NCBI GenBank assembly: GCA_030077755.1
Contig: JAQJZZ010000017.1
Span: forward strand, 1,364,001 to 1,428,000
Direction of reading: 5' to 3'
DNA from: Filosporella fistucella
Taxonomy: Eukaryota > Ascomycota > Leotiomycetes > Helotiales
Length of the DNA stretch: 64,000 nucleotides
Shown in pieces: positions 10,929-21,068 of this stretch. The notes under the pieces were generated by a model, which did not search any database, was not told the DNA's origin, and worked only from the letters and a program-made list of their open reading frames with translations. Numbering within the stretch: the stretch's first letter is position 1; each line of letters begins with the position of its first letter. The translations under genes and the position numbers were made by a program.

Positions 10929-11849
10929 TCATTGCGGTGGGCTTAAATACTCGCTGATAGCTTTGGCTGCACCCTCAAACTTGCTTGCCTCTATCAGAAT
11001 CATAGAACCTTGTGCCTTGATGCCCATCTCTGAAAATGCTCTTTTACTGTCAGCCATTCCTTCTCCCTCGTCCTTTGTATACTCAAAAGATCCGGATGCC
11101 AAAGCATGACGCTGTAGGACCTCATCCTCCGGGTGGAAGAAGAATGACTCTCGACCCGTCTTTGCGGCTTTGTTCTTTTTCGTTCTTGGTGCATCTTCCT
11201 GGTCCAGTGCCGAAGCAATTTCTTGATATGTTTTCGAAAGAATAAGGAAATGCGTGAATTCGTATGGTTCCTTGTCTTCAACCGCAGCCTCAATCTCATC
11301 AATGAGCATTCCGTACATCGGAGGAGAAATCTCAGAAGGGACATTAATCAAACGTTCTGCAAGGATGAGCCCAACTTGCGCTGAGGAAATCAGGTTGCCC
11401 AACGGCGCAAGTGCCGGGCTGGACTTCGATTTCTCGATAATATATTCAGTCAAGTCTTTTATGACCTTCTTCTCTCTATGCTCATGGAGATTTAGAATCG
11501 AGAGAAATGCATAAGCATCTGTATCTTCCCCATCAACCTTCACCGTTGATCCTACTGTGGGTTGTGACAAGATGAGATCCGCCAGGGCAGAAAGGTCGAA
11601 CAGTTGGGCGTCAACATCGAGTAGCTGTCTCAAAAGGCTCTTCAATCCATGGAAGTCGATATCTGGCTTGAAGTTGAACCATTCGAACTCTACATTGACC
11701 ATGTCTACATCCTGGAGGGGTTTAGTATGCAAATGAGACATTGAAGGGTACTTTTCACATACATCGTCACTACCACTGTCATTATCGACCCCTTGAGCTG
11801 GAGGTGCGTCCGCAAGGACCTCGGGATCTCTGACTCTCTTCTTAACCAT
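10929..11849 (-). CDS. BCP1: Bcp1 / BCCIP family protein (289 aa)
   Basis: Essential nuclear protein. Its yeast counterpart acts in nuclear export of Mss4 and as a chaperone of ribosomal protein Rpl23. Exons 11763-11849 and 10929-11711. The 51-base intron (11712-11762) has perfect GTATGT, ACTAAAC and CAG signals, but it is a multiple of three with no stop, so a naive reading adds 17 residues. Removing it restores the expected join of an acidic Asp/Ser stretch to VDMVNVEFEWFNF. The conserved middle reads DFHGLKSLLRQLLD, with LADLILSQPTVGSTVK after it. A Lys/Arg-rich segment near DEDAPRTKKNK is also family-typical. It is head-to-head with GMP synthase across 225 bases and tail-to-tail with chorismate mutase. 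Confidence 0.92.
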   Translation of the reverse strand: MVKKRVRDPEVLADAPPAQGVDNDSGSDDVCEKYPSMSHLHTKPLQDVDMVNVEFEWFNFKPDIDFHGLKSLLRQLLDVDAQLFDLSALADLILSQPTVGSTVKVDGEDTDAYAFLSILNLHEHREKKVIKDLTEYIIEKSKSSPALAPLGNLISSAQVGLILAERLINVPSEISPPMYGMLIDEIEAAVEDKEPYEFTHFLILSKTYQEIASALDQEDAPRTKKNKAAKTGRESFFFHPEDEVLQRHALASGSFEYTKDEGEGMADSKRAFSEMGIKAQGSMILIEASKFEGAAKAISEYLSPPQ

Positions 11850-12074
11850 ATTGACGTCGTTTGGTCACTTGTCGCATGGGATTCGACTGTCAAATAAATT
11901 TACTATCGTGTCTTTCTTATCACCACGTGATGTACCCTCCGATAGAAAATTTTGAGACACCCCACCAAGATCCCCCTCATTCATTCCTGAACTTCGAGTC
12001 ATAATAACGAGTCCAGTTTCCAACGATTGTCAGATATTAGACTCTAGGGACCATACAATACATATCTATCAAAG
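11850..12074. promoter_or_regulatory. Bidirectional promoter BCP1 / GUA1 with CACGTG box
   Basis: The compact 225-base region between two divergent housekeeping genes contains a palindromic CACGTG at 11924-11929, about 75 bases upstream of BCP1 and 146 upstream of GUA1. CACGTG is the core for bHLH factors such as Cbf1-type proteins. Function is inferred. Confidence 0.5.
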
Positions 12075-13765
12075 ATGGCAGCCAACGGCGGAATTGTGGA
12101 CGAGCCACACAAAATCTTCGATACTATTCTCACTTTGGATTTTGGGTGAGTAACTGCATTCATTTGGAGTAACAACCGTCCAAATTCTGACAAAATGGAA
12201 GTTCCCAGTATACCCATCTTATTACCAGACGTCTTCGCGAACTCAATGTCTACTCTGAAATGCTACCATGCACCCAAAAGCTAGCAGATCTTTCCTGGAA
12301 ACCAAAAGGTATCATCCTCTCTGGAGGTCCATATTCTGTCTACGAAACCGATGCTCCCCACGTCGACCCAGCGATTTTCGAACTCGGTGTTCCAATTCTA
12401 GGTATATGTTACGGATTGCAAGAAATCGCATGGCATCACGGCAAGAATGTTGTGGCAGGTACCGAGAGGGAATACGGCCACGCAGATGTGCAAGCAAAGA
12501 AGTTCAATGACGGACATGTCGACCAATTGTTCAAGGGTCTAGAGGATGATTTGAAAGTTTGGATGTCTCACGGTGACAAGCTTGGTGCCCTGCCAGCTGA
12601 TTTCCACACTATTGCAACTACACAAAACTCTCCGTATGCAGGAATTGCGCATGAGAGCAAGCATATCTACGGAATCCAATTTCACCCAGAGGTCACCCAC
12701 ACTCCAAGAGGTATCAGGGTGCTTGAAAACTTCGCTGTTGGTATTTGTGGAGCAAAGCAAAATTGGACCATGGCAAGCTTCGTAGATAAGGAGATTGCTA
12801 GAATTCGAGGCATAGTTGGAGAGAAGGGACAAGTTTTGGGGGCTGTCAGTGGAGGTGTTGATTCTACCGTTGCAGCAAAGCTCATGCACGAAGCTATCGG
12901 CGACCGTTTCCATGCTGTCTTGGTTGACAATGGCTGCATGCGCTTGAATGAGTGTGAACAAGTCAAGGAGACTTTGACCAAGCACCTGGGAATCAATCTT
13001 ACAGTCATCGACGCCTCAGATGAGTTCCTCGACGGCTTGAAGGGTATCACCGATAACCCAGAAGCTAAACGAAAGTTCATTGGAGGCACCTTCATCGATG
13101 TTTTTGAACGAGAAGCTCTCAAGATTGAAAAAGAAGCCGAAAACTCGCCCAAAGCAGGTCCAATCAAATTCTTCTTGCAAGGAACACTCTACCCCGACGT
13201 GATCGAGTCTATCTCCTTCAAAGGCCCCTCCGCAACCATTAAAACCCACCACAATGTCGGTGGTCTCCCTGAACGAATGATGAATGGCCAAGGTCTGAAA
13301 CTGATCGAACCTCTCCGAGAACTATTCAAAGACGAGGTTCGTGAACTGGGGCGTCAACTCGGTATCCCCCACGACCTCGTGATGCGTCACCCTTTCCCCG
13401 GCCCTGGAATCGCCATCCGTGTCCTCGGCGAAGTCACAAGAGAACAAGTAGCCATTGCCCGCAAAGCAGATTACATCTTCATCGAAGAAATCAAAAAGGC
13501 AGGTTTATACGACCAAATCAGCCAGGCGTTCGCTGCTCTGCTGCCAGTTAGAGCCGTAGGTGTCATGGGCGACAAGCGCGTGCACCAGCAGGTGATCTCT
13601 CTACGCGCCGTGTGCACGACTGATTTCATGACTGCGAACATCTTCCGCTTTGATTGGGATTTCTTGGAGCGAGTTTCGACTAGGATTGTGAACGAGGTGG
13701 ATGGAGTCTGTCGTGTCGAGTATGATTTGACCAGCAAGCCCCCTGGAACTATCGAGATGGAGTAG
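12075..13765 (+). CDS. GUA1: GMP synthase, glutamine-hydrolysing (544 aa)
   Basis: Converts XMP, ATP and glutamine to GMP, the last step of de novo guanine nucleotide synthesis. Exons 12075-12145 and 12202-13765 (545 codons with stop). The class I amidotransferase domain occupies about residues 15-210. It has the nucleophile Cys93 in GICYGLQ and the His/Glu of the triad in FHPEVTHT. The ATP-pyrophosphatase domain starts near residue 215 with the P-loop SGGVDST. The dimerisation domain ends in the family-typical KPPGTIEME. The intron joins LTLDFG to [10 protein letters not shown], reproducing the invariant DFGSQY. Length and architecture match the yeast enzyme. Confidence 0.97.
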
Positions 13766-14643
13766 GCGGTCTGATAGGAAAAGAGGAGGCTGAGATTCCT
13801 ACCTTGGTGTTTTCTTTGTTTGGATACCAAGATTTGCTTTGATGGCGTTAGTGCTGGGTATTAGATGATAGATTGGCAACTTGCCATTCAAAATTCAAAG
13901 CGATGAAACCGATCGAGGTCGTAATTACCAAAATTTCCACACTCAAGTTGGAATCGGGAACTCGTAAAATGAATGCATGACGAAAATGGGACCGATAAAT
14001 GGAACACAAACAGTATCTGAATAGTTCGATTCCTCTCCTATTTATAAACTCTGATTCGAAGCATAATATGCAACACCACCGATTATCCTACTTCAACATC
14101 CACAACCTCGCATAGTCCCTCAACTCAGCCATGAAAGGTTCCTGTATAAACATAGTCTTCATTCAAACATCCACCATCCACAAAAATATGCATCACCAAA
14201 AGTCTCCTCCGTCTCTTCATCCAATACAACTCAATACAAGAATTTGGGTATATAGAAAGGAAAAATAGGTTGTTTGTACTGCTGTACCGTGTAAACAAAA
14301 CGCGATGAACGCTTTCGTGATATTATTAGTTGTGCCATCTCTCACGGCTAATAAGCCGGAGAGATCATTCCAGCAGTACGTTGTATACAATGCGATGCTA
14401 TGCAGAACAGAGGTCTAGAACGTAACAGGCGTGATCTTTCGGAAGGGAATGATGTGGAAACCGTGTGGGCTGGAGGATAAACTCTTCCGCATTATTTGTG
14501 CAGAGGAAATTAACCATAGCCAAGTTTATAGGTTGTAAAGAGTCTTTAGGAGGCAATTATAAATCCGCAACCCAAACGCCAGAACCGAAAACACCGTCGT
14601 GAGCCGTATAAAGTCGAAACGAGAGAGCCGTAATGGAAGAGCA
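13766..14643. other. Convergent spacer, nothing recognised
   Basis: This holds the 3' flanks of GMP synthase (+) and the SH3 protein gene (-). It is AT-rich, with no open frame of note, no RNA gene and no repeat that I can support. Confidence 0.5.
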
Positions 14644-16627
14644 TTAACCAGAACCATGCGGTACGCTGGAACCTGTCTCTGTCGACCCGTCCCCTTCTAT
14701 CGTCTTCCTCCAGTGATCTGGTAAGCATACACAGACCAGTGGGAATGCTTTAATTTCACCGCTCACTGCGGGTGACTCGTCCCTGCGGCCAGATGTATTC
14801 GATACACCACTATCTCGCTGTGCATTTCGTTTTCCGTCCCACTCATCCGCTCTCTCATGGATCATGACTCCGGTAGCCCACCCATCATCCCAGATGCCCA
14901 CAACCTTGAGCATGTCTCCTCTCTCCAGTGAAAATTCGTCACTGGCTCGTGGTTGGTATGCCCAGAGTGTTGCAACTTTGTCACCTGGATGTATCTCGTC
15001 CTGAGAGTAGTAGTCCTTGAAAAATGGCAATTGTTCGGACTGTTGGCTTGCAAGACCTTGTGGGGAGGACATATCACCGCCACTGCCAGAATTTGGGGAT
15101 TGTGGGTCCTCCATACCCAGAGCTGAGCTACTCGACAATGATCCATTCCGTCTTCCTGTTGGTGGAGGTCGTAACACGCCCACACCTTGGTTCGATACAG
15201 GGCTATATTCATCTGAAGATGATTGTTCATGCTGTCTTCTCCTGCCTCCAGCGTATCCAGCTGCAGCTCCTGCAGCAACACCACCTGCGCCTATCGCACC
15301 CATTTCTCCACGTGGCGGTGAATCTCCCGAGTGCCCTTCTAATGCAGACATGCGTGCAATGCGACCTCCAGGAAGGACTTCGTAACCCTCTGGCGTTGTT
15401 GTGGTACCAACTGGGTTGTACGCCATTCCAGTTTGTCCCCGGCTCTGTCCTCTCCTGGCAGGTGATGGTTGATTGAACACACTTCCATTTTGGCTTCCCC
15501 GTCTCTTTTTCAAGCAGAGAATGAGAAGCAGGATTAATGCACCGATAAGTACTGCACCTACGATTGACCCAATAACTATGCCCGCAATCGCACCACCTGA
15601 CAAGCCTTTATTCGAGTTCGATGGAGCTGCTGTTGCTGACGGTGAACTGGAAGACGAAGAAGTAGATGTACTTGTTGGCAATGTCGTCGAAAATGTCATG
15701 AAAGCAGTGATAGTGGGGAGAACAACACCAGCGCAGCGTTGCTCTGCTTTGGAATTGTAACAGCATGTGTCTGTGCTGTTTTGTCCTCCTGAACCACAAT
15801 ATTGGCACAGGCCAATTGTGCTATTACCAAAGCCGCAATTATTTGGTTCGTTTGTTGATCCGTCCACGCATGAATTGGTAAGTGCTTCGGCAGGAAGAGC
15901 ACAATTGGTGAAGTCGGCTCTGATTTGAGTGGCGGCATTGCTGCTAGGGTTAGAACATAGAGCACTGTTTGCAACGATGATAGCCTCGCTCTCGGCTTGG
16001 TCAGCCTGATTTGATGTTAATATTAAATCTCACGTCGTGCAGAAGAAACTTACACAGGTGTTCGCACAGACGGGTCGCGCTGCCGTGGCAGACAGGCCAC
16101 ATGCTGTTCGTGAGTTTTGTATTATTGCATTACATATTACTGTTGTCGTGAAGCGTGCATAAAGGCTGGTGGTGTTCGTGAGATTTATATTACCGCAGCC
16201 GAGCAGTGTCTGGTACCTGCATACTGCATTAGAGGCGGCGATAAATGGGGAGGGGAGGCGAGACATACTTCTGCTGAACGTAGCTGGTGGAGACGTACGA
16301 ACTCAATTGCTCGTCGAAAGTCGCTGTGCTCGAAACAAATTGTAGAAAGGGACTATAGTGAGACTGAGTTAGTGATTGATCGACGAATTGACCAAGAGCG
16401 TGTGCTGTAACATACAAAAAGCCGACGAGAGTACTATCGGTCGAAATGGATGCGTTACTGAAGGCAGGACATTGTGTTGATCCCGACAGCGATATGCAAT
16501 TCTGTGCCATTGCGCCAGGCGCTGCAGCGAGAATTGACAAGAGAGCAGTTCTGGTGTTGAGAGGGTTCGACCGTTGTTTTCGTTTACTCTCGCGCGAGCC
16601 CGTTCCCCAACCTCCTCTCGAAGCCAT
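14644..16627 (-). CDS. Single-pass membrane protein with Cys-rich ectodomain and cytosolic SH3 domain (606 aa)
   Basis: Five pieces of evidence define a receptor-like layout. A signal peptide precedes AMAQNC (about residues 28-42). The ectodomain has many Cys, several in CANTC, CQYC and CC arrangements. A Ser/Thr-rich stalk follows. One transmembrane helix lies at about 291-317 (GGAIAGIVIGSIVGAVLIGA...), stopped by KKRRG. The cytosolic tail ends in an SH3 domain (about 496-590; ALYDY-like ATLWAYQPRASDEFSLERGD). The SH3 carries an insert of about 35 hydrophilic residues before its last strand (FPLVCVCLPDHW). Exons: 16416-16627, 16269-16352, 16054-16216 and 14644-16005 (607 codons). The SH3 resembles the Fus1-type fungal class. 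Ligand and pathway are unknown; a cell-surface or cell-wall signalling role is inference. The upstream region is unusually long and gene-free. Confidence 0.85.
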
Positions 16628-17122
16628 TGCCAGATTTCGAGACTCGTTCGACACTTGTATTAGATCGCAGAGGTTCGCATTGTCGGAAGACGAGAGAGGG
16701 ATGGTATTGTCGTCGACGTTTTCCAAGGAATCCTCCCTCATATTTCGTTTTTGCTGGCCGTCGTCAACTCATCCACGCGCACCGCACACCCTTCCAGCGC
16801 TGGTCTCCTCCGGTGTTGATGAGGGTTGATCTTCTCCACGTTAGGGTTTGAGGCGTAAACAAAAATACGGTCTCTGCTTCTGCTAACCAAAAATCCCCGA
16901 TCACGAATAGTCGTGAGAAACTGGGGGAGGAAGAAGTGAAATGTAAACGAGTGACTTTTGGATGTGAATGAGAGTCGAGTTGCGTCGTATTGGAGAAGAA
17001 AGGAAGAGACGGGTGGCAGGTGGAGGAAGACGTGGTGGTGGAAGTGGCAGGGCAGGTCGGTGGTGGGCAGGGACAAGATTGGGGGGAGTTGCTCTCAGGT
17101 CGAGGGTGTTTTGGCGTTCACC

Positions 17123-17170
17123 GGGGGGGGGGGCTGGGCGAGGAGAAGTGGGAGAGGGAGAGGGAGAGGG
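17123..17170 (+). repeat. G-rich tract with quadruplex-forming pattern
   Basis: Eleven consecutive G (17123-17133) are followed by GGG at 17136, 17150, 17156, 17162 and 17168 with short purine spacers. This satisfies the usual four-run G-quadruplex pattern and also forms a polypurine tract. It sits about 500 bases upstream of the SH3 gene start, on the template strand of that gene. Confidence 0.6.
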
Positions 17171-17755
17171 AAAGAGGGACGATGGTAAAAGCGTGACAAC
17201 AGAGGGAACCTACAAGGTGGAAGGGTGGGAAATACTTGTAAGTCTGTAAGTCTTGCAAGGGGAACAGACAAGAGCCAGGCCAAGATGCAGCTTTTGAGCT
17301 CATCCGTGGACAGAGAAGAGGAAGAGAGCGGGTGAGAGAAACAGTCGCAGAAGCAGAGTGTAACTGGACTGGTATCCAGGTGTCGAGTGTTGTACTCGTA
17401 GCTGCAGGGGAGGGGGCTAACTGCTACCAGGCGAGCCAGGCTTGCACCGCAAATTTGACAAAACATCACATCTCAAGAAACTTTCGGCTCCTCACTCAAC
17501 TAACTACACCAGACACCCAACCACAGCACTGCATTGATCACTCGGGATAATTTTAATCATCCTCGAACCTCTTCGACACAAATCTCGACCTCTCACCAAA
17601 TCACGCCCATTCCAGAGCCGCTGCAATCTGGATATTGACCACTCTGTCAGTCTCTTCTGGCTTGCTTGCTTCTCACAAAAATCATCCGACCGCATGATAT
17701 TTTCGTCTTGCTTCCTGCACGCTCAACCACGGGTAAATCCACTCTGCACCAGCAT

Positions 17756-17776
17756 CAGCAGCAGCAGCAGCAGCAG
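17756..17776. repeat. (CAG)7 microsatellite
   Basis: Seven uninterrupted CAG units, not inside a supported reading frame. It is a likely length-polymorphic site. Confidence 0.85.
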
Positions 17777-19921
17777 CCTCGCCCAGCACAAACAGAATCC
17801 ACCGCCAGACCGCATCCGATCCCAATTCCATCCCTTCTCGGTCTCACCTCCAACTCGTCGTGGAGACTTTTATTTTATTTTGGCTGTCACCCGTCCGCAA
17901 AACCAGCTAGCGGACAAAGTGCCAAATACTTCCGAACGTTTCTGATGCTCCCATTGGTTTCATCCGTCCTGCGAGCCCTGATGCGCTGCCCGGCCCAAGT
18001 CTAGCATGCGGTTGCGGAAATGAGTGTGAGGTGAGCTGCAGAAACAACGTCCAAACTTGATATCAATGCGGTATGGCGCAAACTCAAGAGTATTGATAGT
18101 ATCGTCGCGCCAATTGTCCAATCGAAGTGTCTATCTGGTCTGCCACAGCTTGTCCTCGAGTGTGTCATCATGTCAAGGCTTGGATGATGTGGTGGCAGTT
18201 GTGCAAAGTTCAAACTGTTCCATTTTGAGCTTGCATATCTATGTTTGGAGTTGTGCATGGACATCTATCCGTCCCGAGTACCAAACTTTCCAGAATGAGG
18301 GAGCTTGATAAGCGTTGCCAAACCCAGCCTTACAACATGCCAAAATCGGATTCTAAAACTTTGTTACCGGCCTGGAAAAAAGAAGCTGCTGTCATCCATA
18401 TTGGCAACGTCCAAAGTGACAATCTTCCTCGTTGTCTTACAGAGAAGGGCGTATAGAGTTCATCTAATGTTTACGCTACCCAACGGAGGCTCAATCCTTG
18501 AAGACCCTCTCTCGAGAGTCAAGATCCTCACTGGAAATTTCCCCCTACCTCCCTAAATTTGTTCTCAGAACAACCTTTATTGCCCCGCATTTTCATGCAT
18601 AATATTTGTCTTCAATGGCATATACACCAGCTTGCCATTCCATGGGAGATGCGAAATTGGTACAGAAACTGCATGTTCTGTTCATGATCCAGCTTAGAAG
18701 TCTTATTTTAAGAACATGATTTGTGTTTTATGCGCCGTTATGCACTTAGTGATGCATGAATATCCCCCAGGAATAAAAATTTGCCATGGCTTACAAACGC
18801 CGGCAGTGGTCAACTTTGAATTCATTCCCGGTTTTAGGCTCTGCAAGCCCACGATCCCCAGACATTTGTCGATGTCGTTGCTGTTGAAGTTATAAACAGC
18901 AACTGTAAACACCTGAAATAGTAGGGATATCCAGGCCAGACGCGCGTAAAAGAAAGTCAGCTCTCCTGGAAGCTGCATCTTAAGAAACGTCAAAATGAAA
19001 AACAAAAGGACTTTTCTTGCACCGGATTCCTAGACGGCAGGGGTAATTCGGAGATGAGAGCACGTGCGAGCAGGAAGTTGATCCTGGTCCATATCCCGTT
19101 CGTTAAAAGTTTGATCTGTTTGATCGACAATTCGCCTAGCTATGCTTGCAAGCTTTCTCTGGATGGGATTCGAATGTTGATGAGGGGTTCCGACTTCTGA
19201 GTTTTGAAATAACATTTCAATTTACACCTTCAAACATAATTGCAACTTCCCCAGATTTACAATTGTTCTAGATTTCAGACTTGAGACCCAAACAATTATC
19301 AGCCAATGATGGAACTTCATCTCCCGTTGGACCAGGGCGCTCTGAGAAACAGCAGATCTCAACCAGGTACAGGACAGAATGAGCAACAGCTTCGAGGGAA
19401 AGCTGCAAGTAACAGCCTTCGAGAACCCGATATAAGATTTTGTGTTGGACTGGCCAGACTATACCAATTTGTTTGTTTCCATGCTTTGCAGCCATACTCG
19501 TCTTGCAACGATATATGTATTTGAAGAATTCATTGATCGGACTTTCAGTAAAGTTTCGATCCATATAAGTCTTCAAATATTGGATAATGATCCAGTGACC
19601 ACAATTGCGATACGACGAATCAACGACAATAACGGAATTATTGTGGATTGCTAGATCCCCAATTTTATAGCGACTTTTTCGGGATTTCAAGTCTTGTGGG
19701 GTTGTTGATGATGTTATGAGGCAGTTCGATTTGACTCGACAAAAGTTGAGGCCATGACGTACTATGTTCGAGGGGTCAGACTAAATAATAGCGTCAGAGT
19801 GTCACGCACAGTTTGAATAAAATCAGGTTGGCTTCTACTACGAGTTTTCTTCTCTGATACCTTCTGTTCTTTTATCATACATTACTGCATTCTACAGATA
19901 CTTCCTAGAAAATACTCCAAT

Positions 19922-20538
19922 ATGAGCGGAACATCTAACGTCGGACAATCCTCAGTCTACGAGGCTGGAGATCAAAAGAACGTCCCAAAGTCAGAAATTG
20001 AGCAAGAGAAGAAAGATGCAAGATTCCACGAGGGCAAGGAGCACAGTCACAAGGCCAATGATTCCAGTCAGTTGCTCTAAGCTTAAAAATATGCATACTG
20101 TATACATGTTGACTGACATCAACAAGAGGATGAGAGAACCATTGCAAATAAGCTAGCTCGCGAGGAGAAGGTTAGTTCTCCGATTCGAACAGCTTGCCTA
20201 GGAGGACTAGGCAGGGGGACAGTCTTAGGAAGTGATGCTAAAGAATATGCAGAGACAAAATGAGCCAGAAGAGGAGAGTGAAGAAACCAAGGCGCTCAAG
20301 AAGGATCCTACATTACCAGTATGCAACCTCGTATTTTTCTCCCACTGCAATCTTCTTAAACATTAAGCCTATTCAATGAAGCTTCCGTTGAATCTATCTA
20401 TTCCTTCTCTACCGATGTTCCCGACTGACAAAGGACTAGGCAAAGATGCACGGTAACGAGCCAAGCAGAGGGGCAAAGATTGACGCTCAAATCCAAGCTG
20501 AGGAGGAAGAAGAGTTGAGAAGAAAGGGAAAGGCATAA
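19922..20538 (+). CDS. Small hydrophilic protein of unknown function (125 aa)
   Basis: Four short exons: 19922-20066, 20127-20170, 20229-20318 and 20440-20538 (126 codons with stop). All introns have GT-AG ends, and every junction keeps frame. The product has no hydrophobic core, no Cys, and is rich in Glu, Lys, Asn and Gln. It begins MSGTSNVGQSSVYEAGDQ and ends with AKMHGNEPSRGAKID plus a Glu/Lys-rich tail. It has the character of LEA-like or stress-associated fungal proteins. I recall similar C-termini in fungal hypothetical proteins but cannot name a family. The start is the first ATG of the frame. Exon 3 start (after TCTTAG) was chosen because it gives an open frame into the clear last exon. 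Confidence 0.7.
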
Positions 20539-21068
20539 ATCAAAGTCGATATCATATGAAACGCACATGAAATAGAAGGGCATAATTCAACAAATAGATA
20601 CTACTAGTGAATGACACAGGAAGTCTCTTTGTTGTACTCGCCACTGAAATATTACCATGACCAAAGAAGTCTTCTAAAAGCAGAGTAAAATTCATTCCTG
20701 ACAAGCTATGACAGGTGGTGTAAATGTATTTATGAGACCGGACAATCTTCAACGCAATTGCAGATTGCCATACATATATTGATATCATTGTATTTAGCTC
20801 GACTGGTCTATCCAAGTCGCCGTAGAAAGTGGCGGGAGCTACCAACATCGCGGAACATCAATCAAAAACGCCGACGCATCTCAGGCATGCTGGGCAACTG
20901 CATAATGCCTACAACTCCTGAATGACTGCCCGATTGCTCACCTCTATCACCTCTTTGGAAACACAAATCACCATTCCTGCAGCTTGAGGACAATATAAAA
21001 TGTCCTAAGTTGCTCAGCACATCATCCACTCATGATTCCAGCCAGATGACATCCAACTCGCTACAACC
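20539..21068. other. Spacer and VPS15 promoter
   Basis: The 3' flank of the small hydrophilic gene is followed by the VPS15 promoter. A TATA-like TATAAAA lies at 20994-21000, about 70 bases before the ATG. No gene was seen. Confidence 0.5.
20994..21000 (+). promoter_or_regulatory. TATA-like element upstream of VPS15
   Basis: TATAAAA about 70 bases before the start codon at 21069. Assigned by position and sequence only. Confidence 0.4.

Larger units (their letters stand above)
16628..19921. other. 3.3-kb gene-poor region upstream of the SH3 gene
   Basis: No confident gene was found. The proximal part (about 16950-17200) is purine-rich on the + strand, with an 11-G run and regularly spaced GGG triplets. 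Near 17756 there is a (CAG)7 microsatellite. Small open frames exist at 18703-18978 (minus, signal-like leader plus four Cys) and 19268-19690 (minus), but neither has recognisable homology or splice support. The region may contain a long 5' leader and promoter for the SH3 gene. Confidence 0.45.

Noticed and set aside
19268..19690. Minus-strand frame of 140 codons
   Set aside because: No domain, no leader and no support from neighbouring exons.
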